NCBI RefSeq assembly: GCF_030464885.1
Contig: NZ_JALPRJ010000058.1
Location: 1-54,010 of the forward strand
Length of the DNA stretch: 54,010 nucleotides
DNA from: Caballeronia sp. SEWSISQ10-4 2
GTDB lineage: Bacteria > Pseudomonadota > Gammaproteobacteria > Burkholderiales > Burkholderiaceae
Direction of reading: 5' to 3'
Positions 8,916 to 16,262 of the stretch are shown one piece after another. Each line of letters begins with the position of its first letter. Positions within the stretch are counted from its first letter, which is position 1. The notes below the pieces were generated by a model. It had not been told where the DNA came from. It did not search any database and was given only the letters and a program-made list of their open reading frames with translations. The position numbers and the translations under genes are program-made.

Positions 8916-9956
8916 TCAAGCAACCGGATGTCGATGGAAAGCCGAGTAGCGGCCGGTGACGTGATGCTCGAGTTGCCGTTCGATATCGGCGAGCAGACTC
9001 GATGCGCCTATACGAAACAGCTCCGGTTCGAGCCATTCGCGGCCGAGTTCTTCCTTCATCAGGATCTGGTATTCGAGCACCGACTTGGCGGTGGACACGC
9101 CACCCGCTGGTTTGAAGCCGATCATGATGCCCGTCCGTTCCAGGTACTCGCGGATCATGCGCACCATGACTAGGGAAACGTCGAGCGTGGCGTTGACGCC
9201 TTCCTTGCCGGTGGAGGTCTTGATAAAATCGGCGCCGGCCATCATGCAAACCATTGATGCCTTGGCGATGTTCGAGAGCGTGCGGATGTCGCCGGTGGCG
9301 AGAATGGCTTTGATATGCGCCGGGCCGCACGCTGCGCGGAAGTCGCGCATTTCGTCGTAGAGCGCTTGCCAGTTGCCGGTGAGCACGTGTTCACGCGTGA
9401 CGACGATATCGATTTCCGCCGCGCCGTCTTTCACCGATGCCTCGATCTCTTTCAACTTCAGCGGATGCGGGATAAGGCCGGCGGGAAAGCCCGTTGATAC
9501 GGCTGCGACCGGAATGCCGCTGCCGGCAAGCGCTGCGACTGCCGTGCCGACGAAGCGGTGATACACGCACACTGCGCCGGTCTTGATGGAGCCGGGCGGC
9601 ATGCCGAGCGCGTCCAGCAGGTCGTCGCGAATCGGACGGCGCGCTTTGGCGCATAAGCGTTCGACGCGCGCGGCGGTGTCGTCGCCATTGAGCGTGGTCA
9701 GATCGATGCAGGTGATGGCTTTGAGCAACCACGCTGCTTGCGCGTCCTTTTTAACCGCGCGGCGCGTGCCGAGCGTACTGACCCGGCGGCTGACAGCTGA
9801 TTGATTGACTCGCAGGCCGTCGACCCACGAGAGATCCAGCGGCACGCCGGGATTGCGCTGTTCCGCGTGAGTCGAAGGCGGTTTGCCGCGCAAGGGGACA
9901 ACGGGTTGAGAAGCAACATCGAGCATGAGCGTGGCCGGTTGTGCGGTGCACAACAT
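8916..9956 (-). CDS. deoC: Deoxyribose-phosphate aldolase
   Basis: Class I aldolase cleaving 2-deoxyribose 5-phosphate to glyceraldehyde 3-phosphate and acetaldehyde. The Schiff-base Lys246 is in ADFIKTSTGKEG, and Lys282 in GFKPAGGVST is the second conserved lysine; TGFPAG (155-160) is also diagnostic. At 346 residues it carries an N-terminal extension of about 70 residues and resembles the longer DERA form more than the 259-residue E. coli enzyme. First gene of the operon. ATG at 9956 is preceded by weak GGAAA; the ATG at 9926 is an alternative start. The promoter and operator lie immediately upstream. Confidence 0.92.
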   Translation of the reverse strand: MLCTAQPATLMLDVASQPVVPLRGKPPSTHAEQRNPGVPLDLSWVDGLRVNQSAVSRRVSTLGTRRAVKKDAQAAWLLKAITCIDLTTLNGDDTAARVERLCAKARRPIRDDLLDALGMPPGSIKTGAVCVYHRFVGTAVAALAGSGIPVAAVSTGFPAGLIPHPLKLKEIEASVKDGAAEIDIVVTREHVLTGNWQALYDEMRDFRAACGPAHIKAILATGDIRTLSNIAKASMVCMMAGADFIKTSTGKEGVNATLDVSLVMVRMIREYLERTGIMIGFKPAGGVSTAKSVLEYQILMKEELGREWLEPELFRIGASSLLADIERQLEHHVTGRYSAFHRHPVA

Positions 9957-9977
9957 TTTCCGGTTAATCGATGCATT

Positions 9978-10008
9978 ATTCTAACACCTGGTTGTTATGA
10001 TTGTAACA
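9978..10008 (-). promoter_or_regulatory. DeoR-like operator overlapping the deoC-operon promoter
   Basis: The 16-bp inverted repeat TGTTATGATTGTAACA (9993-10008) differs at three positions from the E. coli DeoR operator TGTTAGAATTCTAACA as I know it. An exact operator half-site, TTCTAACA, lies at 9979-9986. TAACA or TGTTA half-sites therefore recur every 11 bp (9982, 9993, 10004) in alternating orientation. On the minus strand a promoter fits the same DNA: -35 GTTACA (10007-10002), 18-bp spacer, -10 TAGAAT (9983-9978), about 22 bp before the deoC ATG. Binding would block the promoter. No deoR gene is visible in the window. Confidence 0.6.
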
Positions 10009-10066
10009 TTCGGGATTATACCGAGGGCGGGGGTCGTTGGCACTTGGGGGTTTTTTGGGGGGTGGT

Positions 10067-10763
10067 GCTGGGGTGGTGCTTTCGGCGGTGGTGGTCTGCG
10101 TGAGTTAGCCGTATTTTTTATCACCATTAGCCACTGTGCGTGGCGGCACGTCATTTTTGTCCAAAGCCGAAAGCGACAAAGAAACGAAGCAAAGAAAGCG
10201 CTTTCCAACCACGGGCGAATTAGCGTCCCTAGCGTGCAGGCTAGAAGTTTCTGGCACCTGATAGCACGCTGCTCGCCAGACTCACCGATGTTTGAAACCC
10301 GACCTCTCCGAACACCGATACCCACACGCTTCGCCTCCAGTGATTGAACCTGCCCAAGGAACACCCCGCGCTATCCGCGTACAACCACCTCAAGAAATAA
10401 CCTCGCAGTCCGCGTAGCCAACCCACCCGGAAATGAGGCAACCAGCACACGTGAGGCCGTACTGGTTCGTGGGTCACGGTTCTTGCCCGAGAGCGTTGGG
10501 GGCGAAGCGTGTTCGTGTCAGGATTCGCGAGAAGGAGGGGTTCACATATCGGGGAGTCTGGCGGGCACCGTGCTATCAGGTGCCAGAAACTTCTAGCCTG
10601 CACGCTAGGGACACTAACTTGCCCTTGGTTGGAAAGCGCTTTCTTTGCTTCGTTTCTTTGTCGCTTTGGACAGAAATGACGTGCCGCCACGCACAGTGGC
10701 TAATAGTGATAAAAAACACAGCTAACTCACGCAGACCACCAACGCCGAAAGCACCAACCCCGC
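10067..10763. repeat. Long imperfect inverted repeat (arms 10067-10335 and 10501-10763)
   Basis: The two arms, about 265 bases each, are reverse complements with scattered substitutions and one 7-base insertion (an extra CGAAAGC near 10168 in the left arm). They are separated by a 165-base spacer that shows little symmetry. The outer ends are strongly G-rich (left) and C-rich (right), and the right arm is followed at 10766-10787 by the short repeat also seen at 129-150. Reading frames crossing the arms are not credible genes. Together with 10788-10870 this explains the 9957-10870 gap. It could be two opposed copies of an intergenic repeat or a non-autonomous palindromic element. Confidence 0.75.
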
Positions 10764-10765
10764 AC

Positions 10766-10787
10766 CCCCCCGTCCACCGGTGCGAAC
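10766..10787. repeat. 22-bp repeat copy (first copy at 129-150)
   Basis: Second copy of the C-run plus GTCCACCGGTGCGAAC motif, adjoining the right arm of the long inverted repeat. It lies about 85 bases before the histidine kinase start codon, so it may form part of that gene's leader. Confidence 0.55.
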
Positions 10788-10870
10788 ACCCCTCCTCCCC
10801 GGTTAGAATTGCCCTTCGCGCATGCATCGCCAAAAAAATCAGGGGCGACGCCGCGGTCAAGGAGAACCCG

Positions 10871-12424
10871 ATGGATGCATTGCCACCCGAAGAAACCATC
10901 CGCAGCGCCGTCGACCGCTCGGTGAGCCGCTTGCGCCTGCAGCACGAGATCGCCGTGCAATTCGCGACCTCCGTCCTGCGGGTACACAGCGCCAACGCGC
11001 TCCTCGACGAGGCATGCAAGGCGGTGTCGGCTGGATTGCGCTCGCGTTTTGCCAAGGTGCTCCGCTATCAGCCCGAAAGCGAAACCTTCGTACTCGAAGC
11101 CGGAGTAGGCTGGGACCCCGCAGACATCGGCACCACGGAACTCGGCGCCGACGACGCCAGCCCCGCCGGCCACGCGTTCGTCAGCGGTCGCCCGGTACTA
11201 TCGAATCATCTGGGCACCGAACATCGGTTCCGCACGCCCGACCTGCTCGCCCGCCACGGCATCAAACGCGCCATCAACGTCCCCATCCGCGGCATTCCGG
11301 AAACCTTCGGCGTGCTCGAAGCGGATAGCTCCGACGACGAAGACTTCACCGAAACGGACATCGTTTTCCTGGAAGCGATCGCGAACGTCATCTCCATGGG
11401 CCGCGAACGGCTGGCGGCGGAATCGCAGACCGGCGCCGACGAGCTGTTCTCCACCAGCGTGCTGAACGCGAGCACGGACTGCATCCAGGTGCTGTCGCTG
11501 AATGGCGGCATCGAATTCATGAACGATAACGGACTGGCGGCGCTGAGCATCGACGACTTCGCAGACATCGGCGGCACGTTTTGCATCGATCTGTGGCCGG
11601 AGGATCAACGCCCGAAAGTCCTGCAGGCTCTGGCGAAATCGGCCGAAGGCGAACCGGTCCGCTTCGAAGGCCCCTGCCCGACCCGCGCCGGCGATGCTCG
11701 CTGGTGGGATGTATCGGTCGCGCCCGTTCGAGACACCGACGAGCACGTAAAACGTATCGTGCTGACCATGCGCGATGTCACCGAACGACATGAGAACGAA
11801 GAAGAACTCGCGGCGCTTGTATCGAGCCAGGAAACGCAGCTCGGAAATTCCGCGCTCATGATGAAGGAGGTTCATCACCGCGTTCGCAACAGTCTTCAAC
11901 TGGTGCAGACGCTGCTCGCGCTGCAGGCGAATCTCGCCGGCGACAAGTCCGTCGCCACGCATCTGCAAGCGGCGGCCACACGCGTGCGCACGGTCGGCTC
12001 GGTGCATCACCGGCTCTATCAGGACGATGGCGCCGAAGCGACGGACGCCACCAGTTACTTGCGCGGCTTGACGGCCGATCTGGCGGAACTGGCGGCGGGG
12101 CGTGAGGTATCGCTGGAAGGAGAATCGATTGTGCTGCCCGCCGCGCGGCTCGCGCCGCTCGGGCTCGTCACGGCGGAACTTGTGACCAACGCGCTCAAGT
12201 ACGGTCGCGGGACAGTGCGCGTGAAGCTGGAACGATCCGGCGATGTCGTGCTGCTTTCGGTGGAGGACGAGGGAGACGGTTTTCCCGTCGACTTCCCGAA
12301 ACCGCAGGGCACGGGCCTCGGCATGCGGCTCGTGACCACGTACGCCGGCAAGGGCGCGGGCGCGGTGACCGTCGACAGGACGGTGCCGTTCAGCCGTATT
12401 TTGGTAAGGTTTCCGGCGGGGTGA
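10871..12424 (+). CDS. Sensor histidine kinase, GAF-PAS-HisKA_2-HATPase
   Basis: Soluble sensor kinase of 517 residues. A GAF domain spans about 25-170, a PAS domain about 185-300 (LNASTDCIQVLSLNGGIEFMN), then a HisKA_2 dimerisation domain with KEVHHRVRNSLQ, in which His335 is the expected phosphoacceptor, and a C-terminal HATPase (ELVTNALKYG, DEGDGFP, GTGLGMRL). No membrane segment is visible, so it should sense a cytoplasmic signal. ATG at 10871 has AGGAG eight bases upstream; the frame stays open to 10433 only because it crosses the inverted repeat. No response regulator is adjacent, so its partner is elsewhere. Confidence 0.88.
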   Translation: MDALPPEETIRSAVDRSVSRLRLQHEIAVQFATSVLRVHSANALLDEACKAVSAGLRSRFAKVLRYQPESETFVLEAGVGWDPADIGTTELGADDASPAGHAFVSGRPVLSNHLGTEHRFRTPDLLARHGIKRAINVPIRGIPETFGVLEADSSDDEDFTETDIVFLEAIANVISMGRERLAAESQTGADELFSTSVLNASTDCIQVLSLNGGIEFMNDNGLAALSIDDFADIGGTFCIDLWPEDQRPKVLQALAKSAEGEPVRFEGPCPTRAGDARWWDVSVAPVRDTDEHVKRIVLTMRDVTERHENEEELAALVSSQETQLGNSALMMKEVHHRVRNSLQLVQTLLALQANLAGDKSVATHLQAAATRVRTVGSVHHRLYQDDGAEATDATSYLRGLTADLAELAAGREVSLEGESIVLPAARLAPLGLVTAELVTNALKYGRGTVRVKLERSGDVVLLSVEDEGDGFPVDFPKPQGTGLGMRLVTTYAGKGAGAVTVDRTVPFSRILVRFPAG

Positions 12425-12448
12425 AGGCGGGTTGCAGGCGCGGCCCCG

Positions 12449-13597
12449 TTAAGCCACCCCCTTCTCCCGCAGCCTTTCGATCATCTCGCCCGGCACATCC
12501 CAGTCTCGCAGGATCGCTTCGTTATCTTGCCCTGGACTCGCCGGTGGCCCGCTCACCTCGGGCACCGTGCGGCTAAAGCGCGGCGCGGGTCCCGGTTGTG
12601 TCACCCCATCCACTTCAATGAATGCCCCCCGCCTCCGGTTATGCACATGCTCCGGTGCTTCGTTCATATCGAGCACGGGAGCAAAGCAGACATCAGTGCC
12701 TTCCATCAACTCGCACCATGCCTGCCGCGGTTTCGTCGCGAAGATAGCCGCAATTTTGGTTTTCAACACCGGCCATTGTTCGCGATCCATCTGGCTCTCG
12801 AAGGCGGCATCGTGGATATCGCAGAGCTTCAGCAGCAGGGCGTAGAACTGCGGTTCAATCGCCCCGACCGACACGAATTTGCCGTCCGCGCATGCGTACG
12901 TGTTGTAGAAATGGGCGCCGCCGGCAAGCATGGCCGAACCTCGCTCGCCCGACCACGCGCCAAACGCCTTGTAGCCGTAGATCATCGCGCCGAGCAGCGC
13001 GGAACCTTCGATCATCGCGGCATCGATAACCTGACCCTTACCCGAACCGCGCGCTTCCAGCAGCGCGCACACCACGCCGAACGCGAGCATCATCCCGCCG
13101 CCGCCAAAGTCGCCCACAAGATTCAGCGGCGGCACCGGCGGCGCATCGCCACGGCCAATCTCGTGCAACATGCCGCTCATCGCGATGTAATTAAGATCGT
13201 GACCGGCAGCGTTGGCCAGCGGACCATCCTGTCCCCAGCCAGTGACGCGGCCATACACAAGCCTCGGATTGCGCTCCAGGCACACGTCCGGCCCGAGGCC
13301 AAGCCGCTCCATCACGCCGGGGCGAAAACCTTCGATCAGCGCATCGGCCTGAGCAACAAGATGCAGCGCCAGTTCGCACGCTTCCGGTTGCTTCAGGTCA
13401 AGCGCCAGAGAGCGGCGGCCGCGCGCCATGACATCGAATTTCGTACCTTGCATCGGATAGGGTGTCGTGCCGCCGGCCGGCTTACGGTCGATGCGGATCA
13501 CTTCCGCGCCCATGTCAGCGAGCATCATCGCGGCGAACGGACACGGGCCAAGCCCAACCATCTCGACAATACGAATCCCCTTTAGCGGCCCGCTCAT
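12449..13597 (-). CDS. CaiB/BaiF-family protein, alpha-methylacyl-CoA racemase-like
   Basis: Cytoplasmic CoA-ester enzyme of 382 residues. GPLKGIRIVEMVGLGP at the N-terminus and MLADMGAEVIRIDRK are general class III CoA-transferase motifs. Racemase-type residues are present: GHDLNYIAMSG (His), NLVGDFGGGGM (Asp) and VGAIEPQF (Glu), matching the catalytic set known for bacterial AMACR. It would interconvert 2R and 2S methylacyl-CoA esters rather than transfer CoA. Start chosen at ATG 13597 from the family N-terminus; the ribosome site is poor. It is convergent with the kinase gene (24-bp gap) and has no pathway neighbours here. Confidence 0.82.
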   Translation of the reverse strand: MSGPLKGIRIVEMVGLGPCPFAAMMLADMGAEVIRIDRKPAGGTTPYPMQGTKFDVMARGRRSLALDLKQPEACELALHLVAQADALIEGFRPGVMERLGLGPDVCLERNPRLVYGRVTGWGQDGPLANAAGHDLNYIAMSGMLHEIGRGDAPPVPPLNLVGDFGGGGMMLAFGVVCALLEARGSGKGQVIDAAMIEGSALLGAMIYGYKAFGAWSGERGSAMLAGGAHFYNTYACADGKFVSVGAIEPQFYALLLKLCDIHDAAFESQMDREQWPVLKTKIAAIFATKPRQAWCELMEGTDVCFAPVLDMNEAPEHVHNRRRGAFIEVDGVTQPGPAPRFSRTVPEVSGPPASPGQDNEAILRDWDVPGEMIERLREKGVA

Positions 13598-13699
13598 CGC
13601 AAGGTCCCGTGCGAAGAACAATGCGACGCTGGCAGCGCACAAATAGCGGGAGATTTCATGTCGGTTTTCCTTAGCGGAATGGTTATGCAAGTCCAGCGT

Positions 13700-15352
13700 T
13701 TCCCTTAATCGCCTGAGTCTCAGGCGCTCGTCGATTTGCGAAACTTTACACCCCGCCCGCTCATTGAGCGGACCCTTGCCTTACGTTTAATACGGCTCCC
13801 TTGCCGCACCATGCGTGCAATGCCCCATTTATCTTTTCTAGCCGGGTACCATTGAATAGAATTGACCAAATGCCCGCGCATTCCCCCTGCTCGAGCGGCC
13901 GGTTGGCTTGGCGAACCCAAGGCGAAGCCGACCGCTCAGGAGGGAGCGAGCGGGCAGGTTTGGCTTTTGCCTTGGTTGCCGATTTTTGAGCGTGCGCCTC
14001 AGTGCCCGGCGCGTCGACGTCAGCCCATACCGTTGGTTTTCTTGTGCTAGCCTCGTCGTCATGGAACGCCGCAAAGTCACCTTCAAGCTCTACCCCAACG
14101 CACGCGAGGCCGAACGCCTCACGTCGTGGATCCGCTTGCACTGTGAGCTGTACAACGCGGCGCTCGAGGAGCGCATCGACGCATACCGCAAGGCCGGCAA
14201 GTCGATTAACTACTACGACCAGCAAAACGCGTTGCCAGAGATCAAGGCGGCTCGTCCCGAGTTCGTCGAGCTCGGCAGTCACGCGTTGCAGCAGACCCTC
14301 CACAAGCTCGATCTGGCGTTTCAGGCGTTCTTTCGCCGCATCAAAGCCGGGCAGACGCCCGGGTTCCCGCGCTTTAAGGCTAGCCAACGGTTTTCGGGCT
14401 TCTGTTATCCGGATCCGGCGGGTTGGAAACTCGCACAGAACGGCACGCGTGGAGCGACCGTTCGCCTCGGTAGCGCCCAGGATGCGATGTCGATCCGTGC
14501 CCGAGGCCAGCACCGGTTTGGCGACGGCGCGAAGCCCAACGATCTGACGATCACGCGCAAGAACGGGGAGTGGTTCGCCTCGGTCACGCTGCGTGTTTCG
14601 GAACACGCCTGCGCCCGTGCCCGCACGGGTGAGGAGCATCGCGGCGTCGACTTCGGGCTGACCGACTGGGCCACGTTCGATAACGGCGAGACGATCGACA
14701 ATCCACGATTCGTGCGCAACGAGATGCCCCATATGGCGGATCTGCAGCGGCAGCAGGCGAGGAAAAAGCGCGGCTCCATTCGCTATCAGCGGCTGGGCAA
14801 GCAGGTAGCGAAGCTGCACGAGCGCATCGGCCACCTGCGCCGCGAGTTCCTGCACAAGACAACGACTCGGCTCGTCAAGTCCTGCGCGCTCATCGCGACG
14901 GAAGCACTGCGCACACAGAACATGAGCCGCTCGGCCAGGGGCACGCTGGACAAGCCCGGCCGGAGGGTCAAGCAAAAGGGCGGGCTGAATCGCGAGATTC
15001 TGTCGGCCGGATTGAGCATGGCGCACCACATGCTCGCGTACAAAGCGGTAGAGGCTGGTACGCGAGTGCATGTGTCAGACACGCGCCAATTAAAGCCGTC
15101 GCAACGCTGCTCGTCGTGTTGGGAGATTGTGCCCAAGACGCTCGCGCAACGCATGCATGAGTGCCCGCACTGCGGACTCAAAATGCCACGCGACCAAAAC
15201 GCAGCGTCGGTCATGCTGATCGATGCGCACACGCCTGGAACGGGCGTGGCGGCGAGACCCAAACCGCTGGCGCGGCAACGCGCGAAGTCAAAGTCTTTGA
15301 CCCGCGAAACCCCCGCTACAGCGTCGCAAGACGCTTAGCGGGGGAGAGTTCA
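13700..15352 (+). mobile_element. Solitary TnpB element (IS200/IS605-related), left end uncertain
   Basis: Element built around tnpB without a tnpA gene. The right end is well defined by the hairpin at 15310-15344 plus AGAGTTCA, giving a tip near 15352. The left end must lie between the CaiB-like gene and tnpB (13598-14060), a stretch with no other gene. It contains three hairpins: CGCCTGA/TCAGGCG (13710-13726), CCGCTC/GAGCGG (13757-13771) and a larger one at 13893-13937 (AAGCCGAC pairing with GTTGGCTT). I cannot tell which marks the terminus. The element belongs to the class mobilised in trans by a TnpA, or already immobile. Confidence 0.65.
14061..15338 (+). CDS. tnpB: TnpB RNA-guided endonuclease
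   Basis: OMEGA nuclease of 425 residues, the family ancestral to Cas12. The N-terminus MERRKVTFKLYPN is the usual WED/HTH_OrfB start. The RuvC catalytic triad looks intact: Asp197 (RGVDFGL), Glu281 (IATEAL) and Asp378 (PRDQNAAS). The zinc ribbon CSSC (350-353) and CPHC (368-371) is complete. Length and order match functional TnpB proteins, and no frameshift or internal stop is seen. The start is ATG 14061; the 51 upstream in-frame codons are Arg-rich non-coding DNA. The stop codon TAG lies inside the omega-RNA hairpin, as expected when the guide RNA is made from the gene's 3' end. Confidence 0.93.
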   Translation: MERRKVTFKLYPNAREAERLTSWIRLHCELYNAALEERIDAYRKAGKSINYYDQQNALPEIKAARPEFVELGSHALQQTLHKLDLAFQAFFRRIKAGQTPGFPRFKASQRFSGFCYPDPAGWKLAQNGTRGATVRLGSAQDAMSIRARGQHRFGDGAKPNDLTITRKNGEWFASVTLRVSEHACARARTGEEHRGVDFGLTDWATFDNGETIDNPRFVRNEMPHMADLQRQQARKKRGSIRYQRLGKQVAKLHERIGHLRREFLHKTTTRLVKSCALIATEALRTQNMSRSARGTLDKPGRRVKQKGGLNREILSAGLSMAHHMLAYKAVEAGTRVHVSDTRQLKPSQRCSSCWEIVPKTLAQRMHECPHCGLKMPRDQNAASVMLIDAHTPGTGVAARPKPLARQRAKSKSLTRETPATASQDA

Positions 15353-15368
15353 TTTAAATCGACTCAAG
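15230..15368 (+). ncRNA. Predicted TnpB omega-RNA (reRNA) scaffold and guide
   Basis: The 3' end of tnpB runs into a strong hairpin: CCCCCGCTA (15310-15318) pairs with TAGCGGGGG (15336-15344), one C is bulged, AGCGTC pairs with GACGCT, and the loop is the GNRA tetraloop GCAA (15326-15329). In known TnpB systems the scaffold overlaps the tnpB 3' end and the guide is the flanking DNA beyond the right tip. Here the scaffold would end with GGGGGAGAGTTCA, and the guide would begin near 15353 (TTTAAATCGACTCAAG). The 5' boundary is a guess; the hairpin is directly visible. Confidence 0.7.
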
Positions 15369-15427
15369 CGCTGCTCATGCAGCAAGAAGACTAGGCGGTC
15401 CGCGATCATGTCCAAGGGAGTCTGCTA

Positions 15428-16231
15428 ATGAGTCTTCAGAAAATCAAACGAGCGAGCGTAAGCGCCGCTTGTGTTCTTCTTTGTGTGTCCGCGGCGGCAC
15501 AGGCTCAGAAAGCGAGCAGCGCCGTCGCTGCGTCCGAACAAACAGCTAGCGCAGCCCCGGTCAGCGTCGTGCTGACGCCCAATTTCACCGGCGACGATCC
15601 GGCCGCCGTCAGGGATGCGCTGGCGCGCAAATTCACCGATAGCAAAACGCGCTCGTTCGCTCATCGAGTGGAAGACCTGATTGGCGAAGCTTTACCGAAG
15701 ACGTTGCACGACGCCGCGTTGACAGACGCCAAGCTGAGCCGCGATCTCGCGTTCGTGGTGCCCGCACCGTATGGAATCCGCTATCGGTCGAAGGTCCACG
15801 TGATGACCGTGGATGTGGATCTGTCGGACAGCGATCACCCGGATACGATCGTCCTCAAGAAGACGATTACCGGACCACGCGGCCACAAGCTCGTGGTAGC
15901 GGCCGAAGCGAAATCCAAAGGCTATATCCAGACTGTCGACCTGATCGAGCTGGATCCCGTCAACAAGCACAACAAGACCACCGTGCATGGACGCTTCGTG
16001 CTTTCGCCAGCGGCATTTTCCGAGGAAGATGGCGATCTTGCGCTCGTATTGATTTGCCGCGTGGTGCCGCCTTACTTGACGGAGACACAGGACCATACCG
16101 ACCCGAGCAACGAGGAACCGACAGACATCACCACGCGAACTGCAACGCTCCACGCGAACATCGGCGACATCTGGCTGATCAATCGCGAGAAGGGCATTGT
16201 GCTGGCGAAGGGACTGCACTTGGTGAAGTAA
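15428..16231 (+). CDS. Secreted protein of unknown function
   Basis: I do not recognise this 267-residue protein. It has an N-terminal signal peptide (hydrophobic 12-24, ending AAAQAQ near residue 27) and then a soluble beta-rich sequence. Notable features are VHVMTVDVDLSDSDHPDTIVLKK, a run of Asp and Glu near the C-terminal third, one Cys (ICRVV), and an EEPTDITTRTATLHANIGDIW segment. There is no lipobox and no membrane anchor, so a periplasmic or secreted location is likely. AAGGGAG precedes the ATG by eight bases. It stands alone, just beyond the TnpB element; the predicted guide lies about 60 bases upstream, within its likely promoter region. Confidence 0.75.
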   Translation: MSLQKIKRASVSAACVLLCVSAAAQAQKASSAVAASEQTASAAPVSVVLTPNFTGDDPAAVRDALARKFTDSKTRSFAHRVEDLIGEALPKTLHDAALTDAKLSRDLAFVVPAPYGIRYRSKVHVMTVDVDLSDSDHPDTIVLKKTITGPRGHKLVVAAEAKSKGYIQTVDLIELDPVNKHNKTTVHGRFVLSPAAFSEEDGDLALVLICRVVPPYLTETQDHTDPSNEEPTDITTRTATLHANIGDIWLINREKGIVLAKGLHLVK

Positions 16232-16262
16232 GCAGATCCCCGCAGAACCACACTTGTTTCGC

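Noticed and set aside
10241..10690. 149-codon minus-strand reading frame across the inverted repeat
   Set aside because: It runs through both arms, so its two halves are read from reverse-complement DNA. No domain, no ribosome site and a palindromic origin make it an artefact of the repeat.
12527..13585. 352-codon plus-strand reading frame opposite the AMACR-like gene
   Set aside because: Antisense to a gene with clear family motifs; composition is His/Arg-rich and not protein-like.
13761..15071. 436-codon minus-strand reading frame opposite tnpB
   Set aside because: Antisense to tnpB, whose RuvC and zinc-ribbon motifs are unambiguous.
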